Origin: Pseudooceanicola sp050897975
GTDB lineage: Bacteria; Pseudomonadota; Alphaproteobacteria; Rhodobacterales; Rhodobacteraceae
Assembly (NCBI RefSeq): GCF_050897975.1
Contig: NZ_JBPAXY010000007.1
Span: 310,001-374,000 of the forward strand
DNA: 64,000 nucleotides
Reading direction: 5' to 3'
Part shown: positions 17,492 to 24,171 of the stretch, piece by piece
How positions within the stretch are numbered: the first letter of the stretch is position 1
Layout of the letters: each line of letters begins with the position of its first letter
Translations under genes and position numbers: made by a program
Notes under the pieces: model-generated
The model's input: only the letters and a program-made list of their open reading frames with translations
Databases searched by the model: none
What the model was told of the DNA's origin: nothing

Positions 17492-18730
17492 ATGATGACC
17501 CGCCATTCCCGAACCCACCACTACGATGCGCTTGAGACCCGCAGCCCGGACGAGCGCGAGGCGGCGATCGCCCGCGACCTGCCGCGCCAGCTGGCCAATG
17601 CCCAGGGTCTGCCGGGGGCCGCGCCCGCTCTGGCCGAGGTCGACGCGGCGGCGATCACCAGCGTCGAGGCCCTGGCCGCCCTGCCGCTGACGCGCAAGTC
17701 GGACCTGGTGAAGCGCCAGGGGGCGGGGGCGCCGCTTGGCGGGCTGACCGCGCTGCCGCTGACGGGGTTCGCCCATGTCTTCCAGTCGCCGGGGCCGATC
17801 TATGAACCCGGCGGGGCCAGCCACGACTGGTGGCGCATGGGCCGCTTCCTGCACGCGGCGGGCATCGGGCGCGGCGATCTGGTGCAGAACTGCTTCGGCT
17901 ATCACCTGACCCCGGCGGGAATGATGTTCGAGAACGGCGCCCGGGCCGTGGGGGCCACCGTGCTGCCCGCGGGCACCGGCCAGACCGATCTTCAGGTGCG
18001 CGCCGCCCATGACCTGGGGGTGACGGCCTATGCGGGTACGCCGGATTTCCTGAAGGTGATCCTGGATCGGGCCGAGGCCCAGGGCCTGCCCCTTCAGATC
18101 ACCAAGGCCGCCGTGGGGGGCGGGGCGCTGTTCCCGTCGCTGCGGGCTGAATATGCCGAGCGCGGCATCGCCTGCCTGCAATGCTACGCCACCGCGGATC
18201 TGGGCAATATCGCCTATGAAAGCGCCGCGATGGAGGGGATGATCGTTGACGAGGGCGTCATCGTGGAAATCGTCACCCCCGGCACCGGCACCCCGGTGGC
18301 CCCGGGCGAGGTGGGCGAGGTGGTGGTGACCACCCTGAACCCCGACTATCCGCTGATCCGCTTTGCCACTGGCGATCTGTCGGCGGTGCTGCCGGGCGCC
18401 AGCCCCTGTGGCCGCACCAACCTGCGCATCAAGGGCTGGATGGGCCGCGCCGACCAGACCACCAAGATCAAGGGCATGTTCGTGCGTCCCGAACAGGTGG
18501 CCGATTTCGTCGCCCGCCACCCCGAGGTCCGCCGCGCCCGCGTCGTGGCCGAGCGCGAGGGCGAGATGGACGTGATGATCCTCCAGGTCGAGGCCGAGGG
18601 CGGCGACGCGGCCGCCTTTGCCTCCAGCGCCACGGACCTGCTGAAGCTGAAGGCGCGAATCGAGCTGCTGGCCCCGGGCAGCCTGCCCAATGACGGGCTG
18701 GTGATCGAGGATCGGCGCAAATACGACTGA
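17492..18730 (+). CDS. Phenylacetate-CoA ligase-like AMP-binding enzyme
   Basis: A 412-aa adenylate-forming protein of the PaaK type, shorter than acyl-CoA synthetases. Features: LPLTRKSDLVKRQ, FQSPGPIYEPGG in place of the usual TSGTTG P-loop, NCFGYHLTPAG, YAGTPDFLKV, and the C-terminal GRADQTTKIKGMFVRPEQV with a small domain. The degenerate P-loop is common in PaaK-like proteins of ABC-importer clusters. Expected reaction: ATP-dependent formation of an aryl- or acyl-CoA. Last gene of the 9581-18730 operon. Confidence 0.85.
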   Translation: MMTRHSRTHHYDALETRSPDEREAAIARDLPRQLANAQGLPGAAPALAEVDAAAITSVEALAALPLTRKSDLVKRQGAGAPLGGLTALPLTGFAHVFQSPGPIYEPGGASHDWWRMGRFLHAAGIGRGDLVQNCFGYHLTPAGMMFENGARAVGATVLPAGTGQTDLQVRAAHDLGVTAYAGTPDFLKVILDRAEAQGLPLQITKAAVGGGALFPSLRAEYAERGIACLQCYATADLGNIAYESAAMEGMIVDEGVIVEIVTPGTGTPVAPGEVGEVVVTTLNPDYPLIRFATGDLSAVLPGASPCGRTNLRIKGWMGRADQTTKIKGMFVRPEQVADFVARHPEVRRARVVAEREGEMDVMILQVEAEGGDAAAFASSATDLLKLKARIELLAPGSLPNDGLVIEDRRKYD

Positions 18731-18773
18731 GGGGCGGGGGCGCCCCGCCGCCCTGGCGGGCATCCTCGCCCGC

Positions 18774-19016
18774 CTAGCGCGCGCTGGCGCCCTCGGGCGC
18801 CCAAAGGTACAGCCGCCCGCCGCCGGTCTTGCGCCCGCTGTCGCGGACCCCGGGCAGGCGCCCGGCGCGCACCGCGTTCAGGAAGGCGTGCCCGGCCTTC
18901 ACCTTGTCGCCGATCCACATCTCATCGAAACCCGCGCAGATGTCGCGGAAATGGAAGGGCCCCGGCGCCCGACCGGCCAGCGCGGCGCTGAGGTGGGTGA
19001 TCTCATCCTCGGTCAT
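18774..19016 (-). CDS. Small hypothetical protein
   Basis: An 80-aa soluble protein: helical N terminus, FHFRDICAGFDEMWIGDK, then AGHAFLNAVRAGRLPGV and a basic GRKTGGGRLYLW tail. The layout faintly recalls DUF1413-type proteins but I cannot confirm this. No clear Shine-Dalgarno before the ATG. The gene converges with the ligase gene. Function unknown. Confidence 0.6.
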   Translation of the reverse strand: MTEDEITHLSAALAGRAPGPFHFRDICAGFDEMWIGDKVKAGHAFLNAVRAGRLPGVRDSGRKTGGGRLYLWAPEGASAR

Positions 19017-19092
19017 GGGGAAAGGGTAGGGTGCCGCCGCGCCCGCGCCAAGGGCCGAACCCCGCCAGGGGCCGGGCCAGGTGCAAAAAGGC

Positions 19093-19130
19093 CAGATGCA
19101 AAAAGGGCCGCCCGAAGGCGACCCTTTTCG
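19093..19130 (-). terminator. Terminator of rpmJ
   Basis: On the minus strand, AAAAGGGTCGCC-TTCG-GGCGGCCCTTTTT forms a GC stem with a stable TTCG tetraloop followed by five T residues, 20-50 bases after the rpmJ stop. Confidence 0.85.
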
Positions 19131-19149
19131 TGAAAAGCTCTGGCAGCTC

Positions 19150-19275
19150 TCAGCCCTGACGGGCCTTGAAGCGGCGCTGCGTCTTGTTGATCACATAGAC
19201 GCGGCCCTTGCGGCGCACGACGCGGCAATCGCGGTGGCGCTGCTTCAGCGAGCGGAGCGAGTTCTTGACCTTCAT
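19150..19275 (-). CDS. rpmJ: 50S ribosomal protein L36 (bL36)
   Basis: A 41-aa very basic protein: MKVKNSLRSLKQRHRDCRVV, then RRKGRVYVINKTQRRFKARQG. It matches the bL36 family in the alphaproteobacterial form with a short insertion (41 rather than 37-38 residues). Only one of the family's zinc-ligand cysteines remains (the Cys in HRDC), so it is the zinc-independent type. AGGAGAGA precedes the ATG. Followed by its own terminator, so monocistronic. Confidence 0.93.
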   Translation of the reverse strand: MKVKNSLRSLKQRHRDCRVVRRKGRVYVINKTQRRFKARQG

Positions 19276-19354
19276 GGCCTCTCTCCTCATGTCGCGGCGC
19301 GGCTAGCGCCAGGGTTTCGTGCAGGGAGGCCCGTGGGCGTCCCGATGAATAGAA

Positions 19355-19429
19355 TGGTGGGCGATACAAGGATCGAACTTGTGACCCCTTCGATGTCAAC
19401 GAAGTGCTCTACCGCTGAGCTAATCGCCC
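19355..19429 (-). tRNA. tRNA-Val(GAC)
   Basis: 75 nt including encoded CCA. The acceptor stem GGGCGAT/ATCGCCC is perfect, the discriminator is A, and the D-arm is GCTCAGCGGTAGAGC. The anticodon loop TTGACAT sits on stem CTTCG/CGAAG, giving anticodon GAC. The T-arm has GTTCGATCC. Confidence 0.95.
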
Positions 19430-19620
19430 ACACTGGCTCGAAAATCTTTGCTTCCACCTGGTCCGATCTGTCCCCTTTCAGGGCCGCTCTGACAAAGAAG
19501 AAGCGCGGATAACCGCGCCGGTTCGCGTCCTATAAAAGGAGTCGGCGGGGGGATCAAGGGGCTTTTGGCAATCCTTTTTTGCGCTAGTATCAATCGCGTT
19601 GCCCGAGAGGTGCCCCGATC

Positions 19621-20487
19621 ATGTCTGACCCTGCGCTGCCCTATGCGCTGTATCGCCCTGCGCGGCTGACAACCAGCGTGGTTTTCGCCTCGCCCCATTC
19701 GGGGCGGGACTATCCGGCGGACCTTATGACACGCACCCGGCTGGACGGTCGCCAGATCCGCAGTTCCGAAGATGCCTTCGTTGATCGCCTGTTTGCCCCG
19801 GCGACCGAACTGGGTGCGGCGCTGCTCTGTGCGCGGGTGCCACGGGCCTATGTCGACCTGAACCGCGCCGCCGATGAGCTGGATCCGGCGCTGGTCGAAG
19901 GCGCCCGTCGGCGCGGGCACAATCCGCGCATCGCCTCGGGGCTGGGGGTGATTCCCCGGGTCGTGGCGGGCGGACGGCCGATCTACGATGGCAAGATCCC
20001 CCTGGCCGAGGCCGAGGCGCGGCTGGAACGCTGCTGGCAGCCCTATCACGCCACCCTGCAAACCCTGCTGGCAGAGGTGCACCGGGGCTTTGGCGAGGCG
20101 GTGCTGATCGACTGCCACTCGATGCCGCATGAGGCCCTGGATGCGATTCGCCGCAATTCCCGCCGTCGCCCCGACGTGGTGCTGGGCGACCGTTTCGGCG
20201 CCTCGGCGGACAGCCAGCTGGTGGACCGGATCGAGGCCGCCTTCACCGGCGCCGGGCTGAACGTGATCCGCAACGCCCCCTTCGCCGGGGCCTATGTGGC
20301 GCAGCACTACGGCCGCCCGGCGCGGGGCCGCCACGCGGTGCAGATCGAGATCGACCGGGCGCTTTACATGGACGAGGCGCAGATCGAACCGCGCGCCGAT
20401 TTCGACGCCTTCGCCACCCTCATGCACGGCATCATCGCCGAACTGACCGAGCTGGGCCGTAACGACCAGCCCCTGGCCGCGGAATAA
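19621..20487 (+). CDS. N-formylglutamate amidohydrolase family protein
   Basis: A 288-aa member of the FGase family. Key parts: FASPHSGRDYP near the N terminus, a SSEDAFVDRLF acidic segment, RVPRAYVDLNR, and VLIDCHSMP that supplies a metal ligand, plus GRHAVQIEIDRALYMDE near the end. HutG-type enzymes hydrolyse N-formylglutamate to glutamate and formate in histidine degradation, but no hut genes flank it, so the physiological substrate is open. GAGAGG lies before the ATG. Confidence 0.85.
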   Translation: MSDPALPYALYRPARLTTSVVFASPHSGRDYPADLMTRTRLDGRQIRSSEDAFVDRLFAPATELGAALLCARVPRAYVDLNRAADELDPALVEGARRRGHNPRIASGLGVIPRVVAGGRPIYDGKIPLAEAEARLERCWQPYHATLQTLLAEVHRGFGEAVLIDCHSMPHEALDAIRRNSRRRPDVVLGDRFGASADSQLVDRIEAAFTGAGLNVIRNAPFAGAYVAQHYGRPARGRHAVQIEIDRALYMDEAQIEPRADFDAFATLMHGIIAELTELGRNDQPLAAE

Positions 20488-20644
20488 CGCCCCGCCCCAG
20501 CCTCGCCCCGGTGCGGACGCGGCGCGCGCGCCCTGCGCCGCGCCTTCCCTCGCCCGCCAGACCCCCTCCCCTAGCCCTGCAAAAGCCCAAAGGGCCCCGC
20601 GGTCACAGCCCCCGCGCCGGACTGTTCCCCCGGCCTCCCTCTTC

Positions 20645-20716
20645 TCATTGCCAAAAATATCCCGGGGGGAATTGAGCCGCAGGCTCAAGGGGGGCAGAGC
20701 CCCCGCCCCCCGTCGC
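20645..20716 (-). repeat. Dispersed 3'-end repeat (copy 1), terminator-like, downstream of dinB
   Basis: Read on the minus strand after the dinB stop: GGGGGCTCTGCCCCCC hairpin, TGAGCCTGCGGCTCA hairpin, then CCCCCCGGGATATTTTTGGC. The same order (two hairpins, then GGGATATTTTTGGC) recurs at 23549-23612 after another minus-strand gene. I recall similar elements as common intergenic repeats in Rhodobacterales. Likely a transcription termination or mRNA 3'-end module. Confidence 0.7.
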
Positions 20717-20718
20717 AA

Positions 20719-21984
20719 TCAGCGCAGCGCCCGCCCCTTGCGAATCGCATCTTTGCCGAAGCGCGCCCGGATCTGGTCCGAGGCGCGTTCGGCGGCGCTG
20801 CGCCGCCCCGCCTCGGGGTCCAGCAGGTCGCCCGAGCGGTCGGCGTCGGCGGCCGGTCCCAGATCGGTGACGCCTACCCCGATCAGCCGGAAGGGCCCGC
20901 GATCGGGTAGCTTGTCGAAGAGCCCGCGCGCCTCGCGATAGATGCGGTCGGCCAGCTGGGTGGCATCGCGCAGCCCGGTGCGACGGGTCAGCAACGAGTG
21001 ATCGGCGCGCTTCAGCTTCAGCACCACGGTGCGGCCCGCGATCTCTTTCGCCTTCAACCGGTCCGACACCTGTTCCGCCAGCCGCCACAGATGGCCGTCC
21101 AGCAGCTCGGGGTCGGCGATATCCTCGAAGAAGGTCGTTTCGTTCGACACCGATTTCACCGGGGCGTGCGGCGAGACGCGGCGCCGGTCCTCGCCCCGCG
21201 ACAGATGGTAAAGCCGGGTGCCCATCGAACCGAATCGCGCCACCAGATCCGACAGCTCCCACCGGCGCAGATCCTCGATGGTGCGGATCCCCGCCCGGTC
21301 CAGCGCCCCCTTTCCGGCCGCGCCCACGCCCCAGATCAGCCCCACAGGCTTGGGGCCAAGGAAGGCCAGCGTCTCGGCCTGGCCGATCACCGCGAAACCA
21401 TGCGGCTTGTCCAGGTCCGAGGCGATCTTGGCCAGGAACTTGTTGTGCGACAGCCCGATCGAGCCGGTCACCCCCAGCTCGTCCCGCATCCGCCGCACCA
21501 GGCGGGCCAGTTGCACCGCAGGCGGCGTGCCATGGAGCCGCGCGGTGCCGGTCAGATCCAGAAAGGCCTCGTCCAGCGACAGCGGCTCGATGGCCGGGGT
21601 CAGTTCCTCCATCATGGCGCGGATCTGGCGCGAGACCTCGACATAGCGGGCCATGCGGGGGCGGATCACCACCGCCTCGGGGCAGAGTTTCAGCGCCTGG
21701 AACATCGGCATGGCCGAGCGCACGCCCCGGATCCGCGCCACATAGCAGGCGGTCGAGACCACCCCGCGCCGCCCGCCGCCGATGATCACCGGCTTGTCGG
21801 CCAGGCTGGGGTCGTCGCGTTTCTCGACCGAGGCATAGAAGGCGTCGCAATCCATGTGCGCGATGGACAGCTGCATCAGTTCCCCATGGGCGACACAGCG
21901 CGGCGATCCGCAGGCGGGGCAGCGCAGGCGGTCGCGGGTCGGGGCGGTGAAACTGTGCAGGCAGTCGCGGCAGAGGGCGTCCAT
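20719..21984 (-). CDS. dinB: DNA polymerase IV (Y-family) with N-terminal cysteine motif
   Basis: A 421-aa translesion polymerase. The palm motif is IAHMDCDAFYASVEKRDDPS; the second catalytic block is SLDEAFLDLTG. The HhH region is GVGAAGKGALDRAGI, and a little-finger domain follows. Ahead of the usual start is a segment of about 35 residues with CRDC and CPACGSPRC, a probable zinc ribbon, known to me in Rhodobacterales pol IV. I start at the ATG at 21984. No beta-clamp motif is obvious in the tail. Ends just before a dispersed repeat. Confidence 0.92.
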   Translation of the reverse strand: MDALCRDCLHSFTAPTRDRLRCPACGSPRCVAHGELMQLSIAHMDCDAFYASVEKRDDPSLADKPVIIGGGRRGVVSTACYVARIRGVRSAMPMFQALKLCPEAVVIRPRMARYVEVSRQIRAMMEELTPAIEPLSLDEAFLDLTGTARLHGTPPAVQLARLVRRMRDELGVTGSIGLSHNKFLAKIASDLDKPHGFAVIGQAETLAFLGPKPVGLIWGVGAAGKGALDRAGIRTIEDLRRWELSDLVARFGSMGTRLYHLSRGEDRRRVSPHAPVKSVSNETTFFEDIADPELLDGHLWRLAEQVSDRLKAKEIAGRTVVLKLKRADHSLLTRRTGLRDATQLADRIYREARGLFDKLPDRGPFRLIGVGVTDLGPAADADRSGDLLDPEAGRRSAAERASDQIRARFGKDAIRKGRALR

Positions 21985-22031
21985 GTCAGGTTCCGGTGGG
22001 TCTGCTTGGGCCCAGATGATAGACCGGCGGC

Positions 22032-22478
22032 ATGACAAGCGAAACAGGCATTCCCGGCGCCGCGCTGGAACGCGGCCGCCCCTTCTCGGGCGCCAAGGTG
22101 GCGCTGTTCCTGGGCGCGCGCCTGGCGGTGCTGCAACGCGACGACATCCCCGGAGTTCCCTATCCCGGCCTCTGGGATCTGCCCGGCGGCGGGCGCGAGC
22201 CAGGCGAAAGCCCGCGCGACTGCGTCATCCGCGAAACGGCGGAAGAGCTGTCGCTGATCCTGCGACCCCGCGACTTCCGCCACGCCCGCGCCTATCGCGA
22301 CCAGGCGGGCGCCGAGGTCTGGTTCTGGACGGCCCGCCTGCCGCCTGCCTGCGTCGCAAAGATCCGGCTGGGGGATGAGGGGCAGGGCTGGGCGTTGATG
22401 CCCCCGCGCGCCTACCTGGCCCATCCCGCCCATATCCCGCCCTTGGCCGCGCGGCTGCGCCGGGTGCTGGGGGGTTGA
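22032..22478 (+). CDS. NUDIX hydrolase
   Basis: A 148-aa protein with a Nudix box: GGGREPGESPRDCVIRETAEEL at about residues 57-78 (G-x5-E-x7-RE-x2-EE, quoted in spaced form). These catalytic acids bind metal for hydrolysis of nucleoside diphosphate derivatives. Substrate unpredictable. Divergent from dinB with only 47 bases between starts, so promoters overlap. This pairing with a translesion polymerase hints at damaged-nucleotide clean-up, but that is inference. Confidence 0.88.
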   Translation: MTSETGIPGAALERGRPFSGAKVALFLGARLAVLQRDDIPGVPYPGLWDLPGGGREPGESPRDCVIRETAEELSLILRPRDFRHARAYRDQAGAEVWFWTARLPPACVAKIRLGDEGQGWALMPPRAYLAHPAHIPPLAARLRRVLGG

Positions 22479-22505
22479 GGCGCGCCGGGGTCCTCCTCGG
22501 CCCTG

Positions 22506-22616
22506 TCAGGCCTCTTCGGGCTTGCGTCGCCCCTTGCGCAGCCAGGACGGGGCGAAGCCCGCCAGGCCGCCGGTCACGTCGAAGTCGTCGCTCGGAACAT
22601 TCGGATTGCGTGCCAT
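22506..22616 (-). CDS. Small conserved-looking protein (36 aa)
   Basis: A 36-aa frame: MARNPNVPSDDFDVTGGLAG followed by FAPSWLRKGRRKPEEA. It begins with ATG preceded by GGGAGGGGAAACCG, an excellent ribosome site, and ends in TGA. The composition (acidic start, hydrophobic middle, basic end) looks genuine rather than random. It sits between the Nudix gene and pyrF, both of which leave this stretch free. Function unknown. Confidence 0.6.
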   Translation of the reverse strand: MARNPNVPSDDFDVTGGLAGFAPSWLRKGRRKPEEA

Positions 22617-22725
22617 CGGTTTCCCCTCCCAGGCGGTGATCCTGGGACAAGGATGCGGCGTGACGCCATGTGGCGTCCATGGGGGTATTCCGGACCCCGG
22701 CCCGGGCTTGCGCCGGGAACGGGGG

Positions 22726-23439
22726 TCAGAGGCCGCGCAGCTCGCTCACGATGGCCTGGGCGGCGCCGCGGGGATCCTCGGCGCGCCAGACCGGACGGCC
22801 CACCACCATGTGGTCGACCCCTGCGGCCACGGCCGAGGCAGGGGTCGCGATGCGTTTCTGATCGTCGCTGGCGCTGCCCGCAGGGCGCACGCCCGGCGTG
22901 ACGATCAGGCGTCCCTCGGCAGAGGGCAGGGCCCGGATCGCCGCCGCCTCGTTGGGCGAGCAGATGATGCCGTCGGCTCCGGCGCCAAAGGCGCGGTCGG
23001 CGCGTTCCACCACCATCTCGGCCATGTCGCCTGCGCGCATCATGCCGTCATCCAGATCGCCCCGGTCCAGCGAGGTCAGGATGGTCACGCCCAGGATCTT
23101 CAGGCCCGTCCCGGCGGCCCCTTCCTTGGCGGCGCGCACCACATGGGGGTCGCCATGGACGGTCAGGAAATCCAGATCGTATTGCGCGATGCCGCGCACC
23201 GCGTTCTCCACCGTCTGGCCGATGTCGAACAGCTTCATGTCCAGGAAGATGCGCTTGCCGTGCTCCTGCTTCAGCTCATTGGCCAGGGCCATGCCGCCGC
23301 CGGTCAGCATCCCCAGACCGATCTTGTAGAAAGAGACCGCGTCGCCGATCTTCTCGGCCAGCTCCAGCCCTTGCAGGGCATTGGGCACATCCAGGGCAAC
23401 GATCAGGCGGTCGTCGGCGGCGTTCGGGGTCTGGGTCAT
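22726..23439 (-). CDS. pyrF: Orotidine 5'-phosphate decarboxylase
   Basis: A 237-aa OMP decarboxylase for the last step of UMP synthesis. Signature: IVALDVPN at the N terminus, catalytic D67-x-K69-x2-D72 in FLDMKLFDIGQTV, VTPGVRP and VVGRPVWRAEDP phosphate-binding loops near the C terminus. Length is normal for the bacterial class. Minus strand, downstream of the 115-aa gene at 23615 and separated from it by a repeat with terminator features. Confidence 0.96.
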   Translation of the reverse strand: MTQTPNAADDRLIVALDVPNALQGLELAEKIGDAVSFYKIGLGMLTGGGMALANELKQEHGKRIFLDMKLFDIGQTVENAVRGIAQYDLDFLTVHGDPHVVRAAKEGAAGTGLKILGVTILTSLDRGDLDDGMMRAGDMAEMVVERADRAFGAGADGIICSPNEAAAIRALPSAEGRLIVTPGVRPAGSASDDQKRIATPASAVAAGVDHMVVGRPVWRAEDPRGAAQAIVSELRGL

Positions 23440-23548
23440 GGGCTCTCTCCGCGATTTCCCCCCTGTTGGGCCAGCGCGCGGCGCAGGTCAAGCCATGGGC
23501 CCGCCCCGCGGCCCCCTGGGCCCTCTCGCGCGGTGCCCCCTCTTCTTG

Positions 23549-23612
23549 TTTGCCAAAAATATCCCGGGGGGAGGCTCCGGCCCGGAGCCGGGGGGCAGCG
23601 CCCCCCTGCCGC
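23549..23612 (-). repeat. Dispersed 3'-end repeat (copy 2)
   Basis: Minus strand: GGGGGGCGCTGCCCCCC-type hairpin, CCGGCTCCGGGCCGGAGCC hairpin, then TCCCCCCGGGATATTTTTGGC. Shares GCCAAAAATATCCCGGGGGG (plus-strand reading) exactly with copy 1 near 20650, while the hairpin arms differ but keep complementarity. Lies directly after the stop of the 115-aa gene. Confidence 0.7.
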
Positions 23613-23614
23613 CG

Positions 23615-23962
23615 TCAGGCGGCGCGGTGCAGCACCCGCTTCCACAGGGCGGCGGTGGCCGCCTCGACCCGGGGCGGCAGGGGGCGGGGCGCGGCCTCGC
23701 GGCGCCGGGCGCGCAGCGGTCCCTGGGCATGGCCCTGCTGGCGGGCATGGCGGCGGCGGGCCAGTTCCGCCAGGGCAGAGGTCACCGCTTCGTAATCGGC
23801 ATTCATCGGGGCGCGCAGGCTGACCGGGTAGGTGAAGACCTCGCCCGCGTCATGCAGGGCCACGGCGGCCTCGAAGGCGCGGGCGGCGGGGTTGTAGCGG
23901 ACCCGCGACAGGCGGGTCAGGAAAGGGGCAGGGCGGGGGTCCTTCTCGGTCTCGGGCATCAT
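23615..23962 (-). CDS. Conserved hypothetical protein
   Basis: A 115-aa soluble protein starting MMPETEKDPRPAPFLTRLSR, with a YNPAARAFEAAVALHDAGEV block, a VTSALAELARRRHA helix and a basic proline-rich tail. AAGGAGG precedes the two ATGs at 23962 and 23959. No catalytic motif seen. It is upstream of pyrF on the same strand but separated by a terminator-like repeat. Function unknown. Confidence 0.7.
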   Translation of the reverse strand: MMPETEKDPRPAPFLTRLSRVRYNPAARAFEAAVALHDAGEVFTYPVSLRAPMNADYEAVTSALAELARRRHARQQGHAQGPLRARRREAAPRPLPPRVEAATAALWKRVLHRAA

Positions 23963-24059
23963 GGCCTCCTTGCAGGGGCGCCGGTCGGGGCGCGTTGGCA
24001 ATAAAACGGATGGCCCCCGCCTCGGGTTCCGTTTTCGCGCCGGTTTCGGCCGGAACCCG

Positions 24060-24088
24060 CTTGAACCGCGCCCCGCCGATCCCCATCT
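24060..24088 (+). promoter_or_regulatory. Sigma-32 (RpoH)-type heat-shock promoter of clpB
   Basis: CTTGAA (24060-24065), a 15-base spacer, then CCCCATCT (24081-24088). This is a near-perfect match to the sigma-32 consensus CTTGAA-N13-17-CCCCAT-T and lies about 85 bases before the clpB ATG. Confidence 0.85.
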
Positions 24089-24171
24089 CGAGATCGTGAG
24101 GTCCCGGACCGATCGGTATGCCTATCAAGGGTGCCAAGAGACGCGGGACGCTTGGGAAAAGGAGTATTGCC

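Noticed and set aside
21985..22031. SOS box (GTTC-N7-GTTC) before dinB
   Set aside because: Only an isolated GTTC is present in the divergent spacer; the second half does not match.
22522..23823. Open frame of over 430 codons on the plus strand
   Set aside because: Antisense to pyrF and the neighbouring small gene; no start signal or known motif.
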